Source of the DNA: Flavobacterium cyclinae
Lineage (GTDB): Bacteria > Bacteroidota > Bacteroidia > Flavobacteriales > Flavobacteriaceae
Assembly (NCBI RefSeq): GCF_021172145.1
Contig: NZ_CP089095.1
Span: 1,736,001-1,800,000 of the forward strand
DNA length: 64,000 bases
Direction: 5' to 3'
Every line of letters begins with the position of its first letter. Position 1 is the first letter of the stretch. The position numbers and the translations under genes were made by a program. Positions 51,739 through 60,561 of this stretch are shown one piece after another. The notes beneath the pieces were generated by a model, which saw only the letters and a list, made by a program, of their open reading frames with translations, searched no databases and had not been told where the DNA came from.

Positions 51739-52923
51739 ATGAGAACAGCATATATAGTAAAAGGATATAGAACAGCAGTTGGAAAAGCTCCAAAAGGCTT
51801 ATTCCGATTCAAAAGACCTGACGAATTAGCAGCAGAAACCATCGAACACATGATGAAGGATTTGCCTGATTTCGACAAAGCACGCATTGATGATGTAATG
51901 GTAGGAAACGCCATGCCAGAAGCTGAACAAGGTTTGAACGTTGGGCGTTTAATTTCATTAATGGGATTAAAAATCACCGATGTTCCTGGAGTTACCGTGA
52001 ACAGATATTGTGCTTCTGGAGTTGAAACTATTGCTATGGCAACAGCAAAAATTCAATCAGGAATGGCAGATTGTATCATTGCAGGTGGTGCCGAAAGTAT
52101 GAGTTATATTCCAATGGGAGGTTACAAACCAACACCAGATTACAAAGTTGCCGCTGCAGGTCACGAAGATTATTATTGGGGAATGGGATTAACTGCAGAA
52201 GCAGTTGCAAAACAATTCAATGTATCTCGTGCTGATCAAGATGAGTTTGCGTATCATTCACATATGAAAGCTTTAAAAGCGCAAGCAGAAGGTAAATTCG
52301 ATAAACAAATTGCTCCTATCACAGTGGAACAAACGTTCATCAACGAAAATGGTAAAAAAGAAACAAAATCTTACGTTGTAAATAAAGACGAAGGTCCAAG
52401 AGCTGGAACTTCTGTAGAAGCTTTATCAGGATTACGACCTGTATTCGCTGCTGATGGTTCAGTTACAGCTGGAAACTCTTCTCAAATGAGTGATGGAGCA
52501 GCTTTCGTTTTAATCATGAGCGAAGAAATGGTGAAAGAATTAAACTTAGAACCAATTGCAAGAATGGTTAGCTACGCAGCTTCAGGAGTAGAACCAAGAA
52601 TCATGGGAATTGGACCAGTTACAGCAATTCCAAAAGCATTAAAACAAGCGGGACTAAAACAAGAGCAAATTGATTTAATTGAGTTAAACGAAGCTTTCGC
52701 AGCACAATCTTTAGCTGTTGTGAGAGAATTAGGTTTAAATCCAGAAATCGTAAACGTTAATGGTGGAGCTATCGCTTTAGGTCACCCTCTAGGTTGTACT
52801 GGTGCTAAACTATCAGTTCAATTGTTTGACGAAATGCGCTTGAGAAACAGCAAATACGGAATCGTTTCAATGTGTGTGGGAACTGGTCAAGGAGCTGCCG
52901 GAATTTTTGAATTTTTGAAATAA
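51739..52923 (+). CDS. fadA: Acetyl-CoA C-acyltransferase (thiolase)
   Basis: This 394-residue protein has the acylated cysteine in VNRYCASGVETIAMA near residue 90, then the HPLGCTGA and CVGTGQGAAGIFE signatures at the C-terminus holding the catalytic His and Cys. It cleaves 3-ketoacyl-CoA, the last step of the cycle. It is three bases after the FadN-like gene. Confidence 0.95.
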   Translation: MRTAYIVKGYRTAVGKAPKGLFRFKRPDELAAETIEHMMKDLPDFDKARIDDVMVGNAMPEAEQGLNVGRLISLMGLKITDVPGVTVNRYCASGVETIAMATAKIQSGMADCIIAGGAESMSYIPMGGYKPTPDYKVAAAGHEDYYWGMGLTAEAVAKQFNVSRADQDEFAYHSHMKALKAQAEGKFDKQIAPITVEQTFINENGKKETKSYVVNKDEGPRAGTSVEALSGLRPVFAADGSVTAGNSSQMSDGAAFVLIMSEEMVKELNLEPIARMVSYAASGVEPRIMGIGPVTAIPKALKQAGLKQEQIDLIELNEAFAAQSLAVVRELGLNPEIVNVNGGAIALGHPLGCTGAKLSVQLFDEMRLRNSKYGIVSMCVGTGQGAAGIFEFLK

Positions 52924-53032
52924 GATAATAGAACAAAGAAAATAGAATATTGATAAACTGAAAATGAAAATATTGAATCCTGAAAAGTCTCTTTTCTATT
53001 CTTTAATTTCTTTTCTCTAAAAAATATAAGTT

Positions 53033-54823
53033 ATGTCAGATATCATCAGAGGAGGACAATTCCTTGTAAAAGAAACAAAATGCGAAGATATCTTCACACC
53101 AGAAGATTTCAATGAAGAGCAAATCATGATGCGTGATTCGGTTATCGAATTCGTAGATAAAGAATTATGGCCAAACAAAGAGCGTTTCGAAAAGAAAGAT
53201 TACGCCCTTACCGAAGAAGTAATGCGTAAAGCGGGTGAACTTGGTTATTTAAGCGTTGCCGTTCCTGCAGCTTACGGTGGTATGGAAATGGGATTCGTAA
53301 ATACAGTTTTAGTTTGTGATTATATTTCGGGAGCAACGGGTTCGTTTTCAACAGCTTTTGGAGCGCATACTGGAATTGGAACCATGCCAATTACCTTATA
53401 CGGAACGGAAGAACAAAAACAAAAATATGTACCAAAATTAGCTTCTGGCGAATGGTTTGGTGCTTACTGTTTAACAGAACCAGGGGCTGGATCAGATGCA
53501 AATTCAGGAAAAACAAAAGCCGTTCTTTCAGAGGATGGAACACATTATAAAATCACTGGAGGAAAAATGTGGATTTCTAATGCTGGATTCTGTAATTTAT
53601 TTATTGTGTTTGCTCGTATCGAAGATGATAAAAACATCACAGGTTTCATCGTTGAAAATGATCCATCAAACGGAATTTCTTTAGGAGATGAAGAACACAA
53701 ATTAGGTATTCGCTCTTCTTCTACTCGTCAGGTTTTCTTTAATGAAACTAAAGTTCCTGTAGAAAATATGTTAGCTGGTCGTGGTGAAGGATTCAAAATT
53801 GCAATGAATGCTTTGAATGTTGGTCGTATTAAATTAGCTGCTGCTTGTTTAGAAGCACAAAGAAGAACAATTACTGGAGCAGTAAACTATGCTAATGAAA
53901 GAGTTCAGTTTAAAACGCCAATTTCAAGTTTTGGAGCAATTCAAGCTAAAATTGCTGAAATGGCAACAAATGCTTATGCAGGTGAAAGTGCAACTTACAG
54001 AGCGGCTGCAGATATTGAAAATAGAATCAACATTAGAGTTAGTGAAGGAAATTCACACCAAGAAGCTGAATTAAAAGGTGTTGAAGAATTCGCTATCGAA
54101 TGTTCTATTTTAAAAGTAGCAGTTTCTGAAGATGTGCAAGCTTGTACTGACGAAGGAATTCAAATTTTTGGTGGAATGGGATTCTCTGAAGATGCACCAA
54201 TGGAAAGTGCTTGGAGAGACGCTCGTATCGCAAGAATTTACGAAGGAACTAATGAAATCAACAGAATGTTATCGGTGGGCATGTTAGTGAAAAAAGCAAT
54301 GAAAGGTCACGTTGATTTATTAGGTCCAGCAATGGCTGTGGCTGAAGAATTAATGGGAATTCCATCATTTGACATTCCAGATTATTCTGAATTGTTTGCT
54401 GAAGAAAAAGAAATGATTGCTAAATTGAAAAAAGTATTCTTAATGGTTGCGGGTGCTGCGGTTCAGAAATATGGACCAGAGCTAGAATCACACCAACAAT
54501 TATTAATGGCTGCTTCTGATATCTTAATCGAAATCTACATGGCTGAAAGTACTATTCTTAGAACGGAGAAATTAGCCAAAAAAGTAGGTGAAGACAAAGC
54601 GCAAGAGCAAATTGCAATGGCAAAATTATACTTATATCATGCCGTGGATATCGTGAACCAAAAAGGAAAAGAAGGAATCGTTTCTTTTGCAGAAGGCGAT
54701 GAACAACGTATGATGTTAATGGGATTAAAACGTTTTACAAAATATACGAACATGCCAAATGTAATTGGTCTTCGTGAAAAAATTGCTGCAAAAATTATTA
54801 GCGAAAACAAATACGCTTTCTAA
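53033..54823 (+). CDS. fadE: Acyl-CoA dehydrogenase, FadE-like
   Basis: This 596-residue FAD enzyme has an N-terminal helical domain. The FAD/substrate region is YCLTEPGAGSDANSGKTKA near residue 148, then KMWISNAGFCN. Toward the middle the dehydrogenase signature is QIFGGMGFSEDAPMESAWRDARIARIYEGTNEINR with the catalytic glutamate. A further C-terminal helical extension brings it to the Bacillus FadE length of about 594. It performs the first oxidation of beta-oxidation. The operon ends at a strong hairpin. Confidence 0.93.
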   Translation: MSDIIRGGQFLVKETKCEDIFTPEDFNEEQIMMRDSVIEFVDKELWPNKERFEKKDYALTEEVMRKAGELGYLSVAVPAAYGGMEMGFVNTVLVCDYISGATGSFSTAFGAHTGIGTMPITLYGTEEQKQKYVPKLASGEWFGAYCLTEPGAGSDANSGKTKAVLSEDGTHYKITGGKMWISNAGFCNLFIVFARIEDDKNITGFIVENDPSNGISLGDEEHKLGIRSSSTRQVFFNETKVPVENMLAGRGEGFKIAMNALNVGRIKLAAACLEAQRRTITGAVNYANERVQFKTPISSFGAIQAKIAEMATNAYAGESATYRAAADIENRINIRVSEGNSHQEAELKGVEEFAIECSILKVAVSEDVQACTDEGIQIFGGMGFSEDAPMESAWRDARIARIYEGTNEINRMLSVGMLVKKAMKGHVDLLGPAMAVAEELMGIPSFDIPDYSELFAEEKEMIAKLKKVFLMVAGAAVQKYGPELESHQQLLMAASDILIEIYMAESTILRTEKLAKKVGEDKAQEQIAMAKLYLYHAVDIVNQKGKEGIVSFAEGDEQRMMLMGLKRFTKYTNMPNVIGLREKIAAKIISENKYAF

Positions 54824-54852
54824 TACAGCAATTAATTGGTTTAGTTTGTATA

Positions 54853-54886
54853 AAAAAACCATCCGTTGTAGCGGATGGTTTTTTAT
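54853..54886 (+). terminator. Terminator of the fad operon
   Basis: A-run plus CCATCCG (54859-54865) pairs with CGGATGG plus T-run (54872-54878 onward). It also sits just before the convergent apt gene end. Confidence 0.87.
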
Positions 54887-54887
54887 T

Positions 54888-55400
54888 TTAATACGTTAAG
54901 GCCGCAAAAATTTCCTTATCTCTTAACTTTTCTCTTCCGTTTAGAAACGATAATTCCATTAAGAAATTCATTTGCACAATTTCGCCACCTAATTGCTCTA
55001 CTAATTCACAAACCGCTTTTGCCGTGCCTCCTGTGGCCAAAACATCATCGTGAATTAATATTTTATCACCAGGTTGAATAGCATCTACATGCATTTCTAA
55101 TGTATCAGTTCCATATTCCAATTCATAAGATGCGCTAATGGTATCAAAAGGTAATTTTTTAGGTTTACGCACTGGAATAAAACCCGCGTTTAACTTTTGC
55201 GCCAATAAAATTCCAAAGAAAAAACCACGACTCTCCACTCCTATTACCTTATCAATTTTTTGATTTTGCAACGAATTGACTAATGTTTCTAAGCAAATAG
55301 CAGTCGCTTCAGGTGAAAGCAACAACGGAGTTATATCTTTAAAGCCTATTCCAGGTTTCGGAAAATCTTGAATATCACGAATATAGTCTTGTAAGTTCAT
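54888..55400 (-). CDS. apt: Adenine phosphoribosyltransferase
   Basis: This 170-residue protein has the PRPP-binding motif ILIHDDVLATGGTAKAV near residue 118 and GVESRGFFFGILLAQKL near residue 55, diagnostic for APRT in purine salvage. Length is normal. Confidence 0.96.
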   Translation of the reverse strand: MNLQDYIRDIQDFPKPGIGFKDITPLLLSPEATAICLETLVNSLQNQKIDKVIGVESRGFFFGILLAQKLNAGFIPVRKPKKLPFDTISASYELEYGTDTLEMHVDAIQPGDKILIHDDVLATGGTAKAVCELVEQLGGEIVQMNFLMELSFLNGREKLRDKEIFAALTY

Positions 55401-55427
55401 TTTTATTTACATTTTTTCTTGTTAGGG

Positions 55428-55458
55428 TTTGCAATTTACACAATTATATCTATATTTG
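55428..55458 (+). promoter_or_regulatory. Promoter of tRNA-Arg
   Basis: TTTG at 55428-55431 and TATATTTG at 55451-55458 are spaced by 19 bases, a perfect consensus match. The tRNA starts 14 bases later. Confidence 0.8.
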
Positions 55459-55471
55459 CACTCACAAAATC

Positions 55472-55545
55472 GGCGTCGTGGCGCAACTGAATAGCGCATC
55501 TGATTACGGCTCAGAAGGTTACAGGTTTGAATCCTGTCGACGTCA
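55472..55545 (+). tRNA. tRNA-Arg (ACG)
   Basis: The acceptor stem is GGCGTCG/CGACGTC with one G:T pair. The anticodon stem TCTGA/TCAGA encloses the loop TTACGGC (anticodon ACG). The T arm contains GGTTTGAATCC and the discriminator is A. CCA is not encoded. Confidence 0.95.
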
Positions 55546-55547
55546 CT

Positions 55548-55577
55548 AAAGCTCTGCAAATGCAGGGCTTTTTTATT
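55548..55577 (+). terminator. Terminator of tRNA-Arg
   Basis: AAAGCTCTGCA pairs with TGCAGGGCTTT (one G:T wobble), followed by T. Confidence 0.8.
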
Positions 55578-56085
55578 TTAAATACTTTTCTCCTATTACT
55601 TTTCTAATTGAAACAAAACCAATTTTATCCAATTCAATTTCTGAGCGTTTTAACCAAATTAAATCCTGAATTTCATCTTCAGCAGCTACATTGATAATAT
55701 CAGAAGTTAATTTACATTCATAAAATATATCCATCGTTCGATAGGGAACATTTTTGTACAAATAATTATTTGGTGAAGTTGTAATGTATTTTAAATCGTT
55801 GTTTGAAATTTCAATTCCCAATTCTTCTCTAATTTCTCTACAAGCTGCTTCTTCTGCAGTTTCATTCGGATCGATAAATCCGCCTGGTAAATCCCATTTT
55901 CCTTTATCTGGGTCCACATTCCTTACTGTAAACAACACTTTGTCTTCAAAGGTAAAAACAAGCGCTACAGCCGCAGCAATATTGTGATAATAAGTAAACC
56001 CACAATCCTCACATAAAAACCGACGATTATCAGGAAACATAAAATGCGTTGAGGCGCAACTTGGGCAAAATTTGAAAAAACTCAT
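55573..56085 (-). CDS. NUDIX hydrolase with N-terminal zinc ribbon
   Basis: This 170-residue protein has four cysteines as FCPSCASTH and FLCEDCGFTYYH (residues 6-30), then the Nudix box GGFIDPNETAEEAACREIREELGIE near residues 68-92. The arrangement resembles NudC-type or related pyrophosphatases acting on nucleotide derivatives. The substrate is unknown. The start codon lies five bases from a heptanucleotide array. Confidence 0.9.
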   Translation of the reverse strand: MSFFKFCPSCASTHFMFPDNRRFLCEDCGFTYYHNIAAAVALVFTFEDKVLFTVRNVDPDKGKWDLPGGFIDPNETAEEAACREIREELGIEISNNDLKYITTSPNNYLYKNVPYRTMDIFYECKLTSDIINVAAEDEIQDLIWLKRSEIELDKIGFVSIRKVIGEKYLK

Positions 56086-56090
56086 TTTTA

Positions 56091-56118
56091 AGTGATTAGT
56101 GATTAGTGATTAGTGATT
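56091..56118. repeat. Heptanucleotide array (AGTGATT)x4 before the NUDIX gene
   Basis: Four exact 7-bp units begin five bases upstream of the NUDIX start codon (minus-strand gene). Confidence 0.9.
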
Positions 56119-56129
56119 AGTGCAAATTT

Positions 56130-56157
56130 ACTTTTTACTTTTTACTTTTTACTTTTT
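56130..56157. repeat. Heptanucleotide array (ACTTTTT)x4 before the glycosyltransferase gene
   Basis: Four exact units lie 11 bases after the AGTGATT array and end ten bases before the -7 box at 56168. The expected -33 region is inside the array and has no TTG. Confidence 0.9.
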
Positions 56158-56167
56158 ACTTAATACC

Positions 56168-56175
56168 TATATTTG
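56168..56175 (+). promoter_or_regulatory. -7 box of the glycosyltransferase gene
   Basis: TATATTTG is five bases from the ATG at 56180, so the transcript would be leaderless or nearly so if this box is used. Confidence 0.45.
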
Positions 56176-56179
56176 CCTC

Positions 56180-57394
56180 ATGAAGCATTTAGTAATCATT
56201 GGAGCCGTATGGCCAGAACCCAATTCAACAGCAGCAGGAAGCAGAATGTTGCAACTCATTGCCTTGTTTCAAAAGCAAGACTATGACATAACGTTTTTGT
56301 GTTCGGCTATGCCATCGGATTTCTCTTTTGATTTAAGTACCATTTCAGTTAAAACGCAAGCAATTCAATTAAATGACAGTTCGTTCGATACCCTCATAAA
56401 AGAATTATATCCAGATGTAGTACTCTTTGACCGTTTTATGATCGAAGAACAATATGGCTGGCGTGTAATGGAAAACTGCCCAAATGCTTTACGAATTTTA
56501 GATACCGAAGATTTACATTTCCTAAGAAAAGCCAGAGAAGTGGCGTTCAAAAAAAATCGTGAATTAATATTTGAAGATTACATTTCCGATACTTTCAAAC
56601 GTGAAATGGCTTCTATTTATCGCTGTGATTTGACGTTGTTGATTTCCGAATACGAAATGCAGTTGGCTACTGAAACGTTTAAAATTGATGCTTCACTTTT
56701 GCATTATTTGCCTTTTTTATCGGAAGAAATTAATCCGAATGTTCCAAATTTTGAAAAACGAAACCATTTTGTAAGCATCGGCAACTTTTTGCACGAACCC
56801 AATTGGCAAACCGTTTTGCAATTAAAAAAACAGTGGAAATCCATCAAAAAACAACTTCCCGAAGCTGAACTTCACGTGTACGGCGCTTATGTTTCGGAAA
56901 AAGCCAAACAATTGCATAACGAAAAAGAAGGGTTCTTAATCAAAGGGAGAGCTGAAAGTGTTGTTGATGTTTATTCAAAAGCAAAAGTGTTGTTAGCCCC
57001 AATTCCCTACGGAGCAGGCTTGAAAGGAAAATTATTTGAAGCCATGCAATTGGGATTACCGTCTGTAACGACCAAAATGGGCGCCGAAGGAATGAATGGA
57101 AATTTAGATTGGAACGGATTTATTTCTACCGATGAAAATGATTTTATTGAGAAAGCAGTAGAATTGTATAACGATAAATCGCTTTGGGAAACCGCTCAAA
57201 AAAACGGTTATGAAATCATTGAAAATCGTTTCAAAAAAGAATTATTTGAAAGTGATTTCATGAATCAAGTAGCAAATCTTCAAGAAAATTTGAAAACACA
57301 CAGAAACCAAAACTTCTTCGGACAAATCTTGCAACATCAAAGTCTACAGAGCACGAAATATATGAGTAAATGGATTGAAGCGAAGAATAGTTGA
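56180..57394 (+). CDS. Glycosyltransferase, GT1/GT4-like
   Basis: The ATG at 56180 (MKHLVIIGAVWPEPNSTAAG) gives 404 residues. The frame from 56120 would include the repeat array and is rejected. The C-terminal GT-B pattern is present: SIGNFLHEPNWQTV, then AKVLLAPIPYGAGLKGKLFEAMQLGLPSVTTKMGAEGM, with the E-x-glycine-rich nucleotide-sugar region. It probably acts in surface polysaccharide synthesis. It is isolated, with no neighbouring polysaccharide cluster. Confidence 0.88.
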   Translation: MKHLVIIGAVWPEPNSTAAGSRMLQLIALFQKQDYDITFLCSAMPSDFSFDLSTISVKTQAIQLNDSSFDTLIKELYPDVVLFDRFMIEEQYGWRVMENCPNALRILDTEDLHFLRKAREVAFKKNRELIFEDYISDTFKREMASIYRCDLTLLISEYEMQLATETFKIDASLLHYLPFLSEEINPNVPNFEKRNHFVSIGNFLHEPNWQTVLQLKKQWKSIKKQLPEAELHVYGAYVSEKAKQLHNEKEGFLIKGRAESVVDVYSKAKVLLAPIPYGAGLKGKLFEAMQLGLPSVTTKMGAEGMNGNLDWNGFISTDENDFIEKAVELYNDKSLWETAQKNGYEIIENRFKKELFESDFMNQVANLQENLKTHRNQNFFGQILQHQSLQSTKYMSKWIEAKNS

Positions 57395-57450
57395 CAGTCT
57401 CAGTTGACAGTCGCAGAATATCTGAACACTGAGACTGAGACTGCAAACTT

Positions 57451-58032
57451 TTACCCATGAATCGTTTCCGATTTTCCGTAGCTTGCAATCACTTTTGCTT
57501 CGTACTCTAACCATTCTTCCCAACGTTTTTTAACGTCGTAACCTTCTTCCGCTAATTCGTTAGCAAATTGCAAGAAAGAAGTATAATGATTGGCTTCTGA
57601 AATCATTAATTCTCTGTAGAAAACAGCCAATTCTTCGTCTTTGATATTATCTGATAACACTTTGAATCGCTCGCAACTTCTGGCTTCAATCATGGCGGCA
57701 AATAACATGCGTTCCACAATTAAATGCTTGCGATTTCCAGGCTTCATGAACTTGAATAAATCGTTTACATAACTATCTTTTCGCTCGCGACCTAAGACCC
57801 AACCACGCGTTTTGATGATTTCATGCACTTGCTCAAAATGATCCATTTCTTCTTTCGCGATTTTAGTCAACTCGGTAGTAATTTCAGTAAACTCAGGCAA
57901 CATATTGATTAACATAATAGCATTAGAAGAGGCTTTCAATTCACACCAAGCGTGATCGGTTAGAATTTCTTCTAAATTTTCTTCGGCTATGTTGGCCCAT
58001 CTTGGGTCAGTTGGTAATTTTAAACGAAACAT
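57451..58032 (-). CDS. miaE: tRNA-(ms2io6A)-hydroxylase MiaE-like
   Basis: This 193-residue ferritin-like di-iron protein has ELKASSNAIMLIN near residue 35, EEMDHFEQVHEII near residue 65, and EARSCERF and EANHYTSFL further on, providing E and ExxH metal ligands. MiaE hydroxylates the modified A37 of tRNAs. Its start codon lies six bases from a 7-bp array. The 57-base spacer after the glycosyltransferase contains repeated AGTTGACAGTC and ACTGAG words. Confidence 0.9.
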   Translation of the reverse strand: MFRLKLPTDPRWANIAEENLEEILTDHAWCELKASSNAIMLINMLPEFTEITTELTKIAKEEMDHFEQVHEIIKTRGWVLGRERKDSYVNDLFKFMKPGNRKHLIVERMLFAAMIEARSCERFKVLSDNIKDEELAVFYRELMISEANHYTSFLQFANELAEEGYDVKKRWEEWLEYEAKVIASYGKSETIHG

Positions 58033-58038
58033 ATTTTC

Positions 58039-58066
58039 AAGTAAAAAGTGAAAAGTGAAAAGTAAA
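58039..58066. repeat. Heptanucleotide array (AAGTAAA/AAGTGAA)x4 before miaE
   Basis: The four units are AAGTAAA, AAGTGAA, AAGTGAA and AAGTAAA, starting six bases upstream of the miaE start codon (minus-strand gene). Confidence 0.88.
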
Positions 58067-58130
58067 AAGTTGATTTTAAAAACTTTAAAACTATCACTTA
58101 CACCAAATTAATAGTGCAAAATTATTGTAT

Positions 58131-59180
58131 TTAAAGTGAAATTCCTAAATTAGAAATATCCCATTGTTTATCGATATTAAACTGAATATGTCCGTTATCA
58201 ATTTCTAATGGACAATCGAAGTTATTCGTATACAAACCACCAGTTCCTAAACCTTGCGGCATGGGATTATGTAAGGTGAATGTAAATTGGGTAATTGCGT
58301 TTAATCCGATGTTGCTTTCTAATGCGGAAGTAATCCACCAACCGATATTTAAACTTTCTGCAATCGAAATCCATTCTAAAGTTCCTTTGAAACCACCAAC
58401 TAAACTTGGTTTTAAAATAATATATTGGGGCTGAATTTCTTCTAGTAATTTTCGTTTATTCTCAACACCAAAAACACCAATTAGCTCTTCGTCTAACGCG
58501 ATTGGAAAAGGTGTTTGTTGACAAAGTAATTTCATTTCTTGGAACTGATTAGCTTTGACTGGTTGTTCAATACTATGTAATTCAAATTCAGCTAATTGAT
58601 TTAATTTACTTAAAGCTTCTTTTGAATCAAAAGCACCGTTCGCATCTACTCGAATTTCAATGGTTTTAGCATCAAAATTTTGACGAATAAATCGCAATAA
58701 TCCTAATTCTTTTTCGAAATCAATCGCTCCAATTTTCAGTTTGATACACGAAAATCCTTGTGCTAATTTATCTTCGATTTGGGTTTTCATGAAGTGCTCC
58801 TCTCCCATCCAAACCAAACCGTTGATTAACATATTCTTTTTTCCTGAAGTAAATTCCGAAGGAAATAAATCAAAAGGTGTTTTAGATTGCAACGACAAAA
58901 ACGCCATTTCTACTCCAAATTGAATCGAAGGAAACTCCATCAATTCGTCCCATAATTTATCTTTACCCAAATGAATGTTCTGACAAACCCATTGCAATTT
59001 TTCTTCATAATCGGGTCGATCATCAATGGAAAGGGTTCGTAAAATACCACATTCACCTATTCCGATTTTCCCATCTTCTTCTAAGATTAAAAACCAAGTT
59101 TCTTTCACCGTCATTATGCCGCGAGAAGTGCCACTTGGACGTTTGAAATTGAGAATGTATTTTTTGCAAGTTGCTTTCAT
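58131..59180 (-). CDS. menC: o-Succinylbenzoate synthase
   Basis: The ATG at 59180 (MKATCKKYILNFKRPSGTSRG) gives 349 residues. The start at 59210 would lie in a repetitive tract. It is an enolase-superfamily enzyme with KxK (IKLKIG), metal ligands in RVDANGAF and IEQP, and LDEELIG, then the second lysine in LKPSLVGG. It dehydrates SHCHC to o-succinylbenzoate for menaquinone. It lies apart from menA and menF in the window. Confidence 0.93.
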   Translation of the reverse strand: MKATCKKYILNFKRPSGTSRGIMTVKETWFLILEEDGKIGIGECGILRTLSIDDRPDYEEKLQWVCQNIHLGKDKLWDELMEFPSIQFGVEMAFLSLQSKTPFDLFPSEFTSGKKNMLINGLVWMGEEHFMKTQIEDKLAQGFSCIKLKIGAIDFEKELGLLRFIRQNFDAKTIEIRVDANGAFDSKEALSKLNQLAEFELHSIEQPVKANQFQEMKLLCQQTPFPIALDEELIGVFGVENKRKLLEEIQPQYIILKPSLVGGFKGTLEWISIAESLNIGWWITSALESNIGLNAITQFTFTLHNPMPQGLGTGGLYTNNFDCPLEIDNGHIQFNIDKQWDISNLGISL

Positions 59181-59259
59181 ATTCAAGTGCAAGAGCAAAT
59201 TCAAGAACAAATTTCAAAGTTTGAAGTTGATTTTTGTACATGAACTTGTAATTGATATT

Positions 59260-60456
59260 TTATTCTAAAATTCTCAAGATTTTCTTGAAGTTATCGGTTG
59301 GTAATCTGTGTTTTTCGAATTCCTTGAAATCGGATTTTGTTTGTGCTATCCAGGTTTTCCCATTGGATAAGCTTTCGTGAGCATATTTTTTGTGAATATC
59401 TTTGGCTTCTGAAATTCTATCAATAAACAAATAAACGTGGGCCAAACTCAACTGAAAATGGATTTCGGATGGATTTAATTTTAAACCTTTGTTATAGGTT
59501 TCTTCGGCTTTTGTGAACTGTTTGGAATACAAATAATAATCGCCTAAAATTCGATAATCGAGATAAGTCGCTCTATTTTTGGCAAACATTTCAGTGGAAA
59601 TAATGGAAATGGCTTCTTCATAATTTCCTTTTTGAAAAGCAGCGTTTGATTTCTCTCGGATGATATCATAATAGGCTTTTACTTCTCCCGTTCCTTTTAA
59701 ACTTTCTTCAGTAAGTTTTTCAATTGCACTGTTTTTCTCTACTGCTAAAAGTTGGGCATATTCTCTATACGTGTACTTTTTACTGATATTTTCAATAAAA
59801 GCAGCATAAAACGCGTCTTTTTTGGTCAATTTTGAAACAACTGGAAGCTTTTTAGCCAAGTTTAAAATTTCATTTTTAGTGATTTTATCCCAACCTCTGC
59901 TTGCTTTATAATCGACCCAAGGCACCACTTCTAAAACAATTTTTTGATTCATGACCCAATTTTGACTTTCAAATCCGAACCATAAATTAGGTAAATTGGT
60001 CAAACATAACGAAGAAGACGAAATCAACTTGGCATCTTTGTTAACCTTTTCTTTTTGTTCCCAGCACGCTCTATCGGTTTTACCTTCTTTTAAAAACAAA
60101 TTAGCTGCATTTGCTTCTTGGAACAAAGCAAACGTACATTTGTCATCACCTGAAATAGCCGATGTTAAATGAATCGCCCCGGCAGTTCCCTGACTAATTC
60201 CACTTGGATCAGGAATAGCTTTCAATACCGAAACCAAACTCGAAGTTAACTTTTGATTTTCGTCTAAAACGGTAATTCTGTATACAAATTCTGTGGTTCC
60301 AACAGGCAAATCCTCTGTTTTGATTAAAGCGCGTTTTCCAGCTGAAAGTGTAATTTCTTTTGTGGTTGCGCGTTCTTTATCCCAAAAACCATCTTTCTGA
60401 GAAAAAGTTGATATCGAAAATAATAAGGCAGATACGAAGTGAACTATTTTATTCAT
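59260..60456 (-). CDS. Secreted TPR-containing hypothetical protein
   Basis: This 398-residue protein has a signal peptide (IVHFVSALLFSISTFSQ) and an N-terminal domain of unknown fold. TPR-like repeats follow in the last third (KGNYEEAISIISTEMF, ADYYLYSKQFTKAEETYNKGLKLNPSEIHFQLSLAHVYL). It probably mediates protein contacts in the periplasm. It sits between menC and a metallo-hydrolase and has no known role in menaquinone synthesis. Confidence 0.82.
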   Translation of the reverse strand: MNKIVHFVSALLFSISTFSQKDGFWDKERATTKEITLSAGKRALIKTEDLPVGTTEFVYRITVLDENQKLTSSLVSVLKAIPDPSGISQGTAGAIHLTSAISGDDKCTFALFQEANAANLFLKEGKTDRACWEQKEKVNKDAKLISSSSLCLTNLPNLWFGFESQNWVMNQKIVLEVVPWVDYKASRGWDKITKNEILNLAKKLPVVSKLTKKDAFYAAFIENISKKYTYREYAQLLAVEKNSAIEKLTEESLKGTGEVKAYYDIIREKSNAAFQKGNYEEAISIISTEMFAKNRATYLDYRILGDYYLYSKQFTKAEETYNKGLKLNPSEIHFQLSLAHVYLFIDRISEAKDIHKKYAHESLSNGKTWIAQTKSDFKEFEKHRLPTDNFKKILRILE

Positions 60457-60561
60457 TTTGATTTATTAATTTAAACACAAATTGCACAAATTTTCACCAA
60501 TTTGAAGAGTAAAATCTAAGTCTCTATGTGTTTAATCCAGATTCCAATTTTTGTACCAAAT

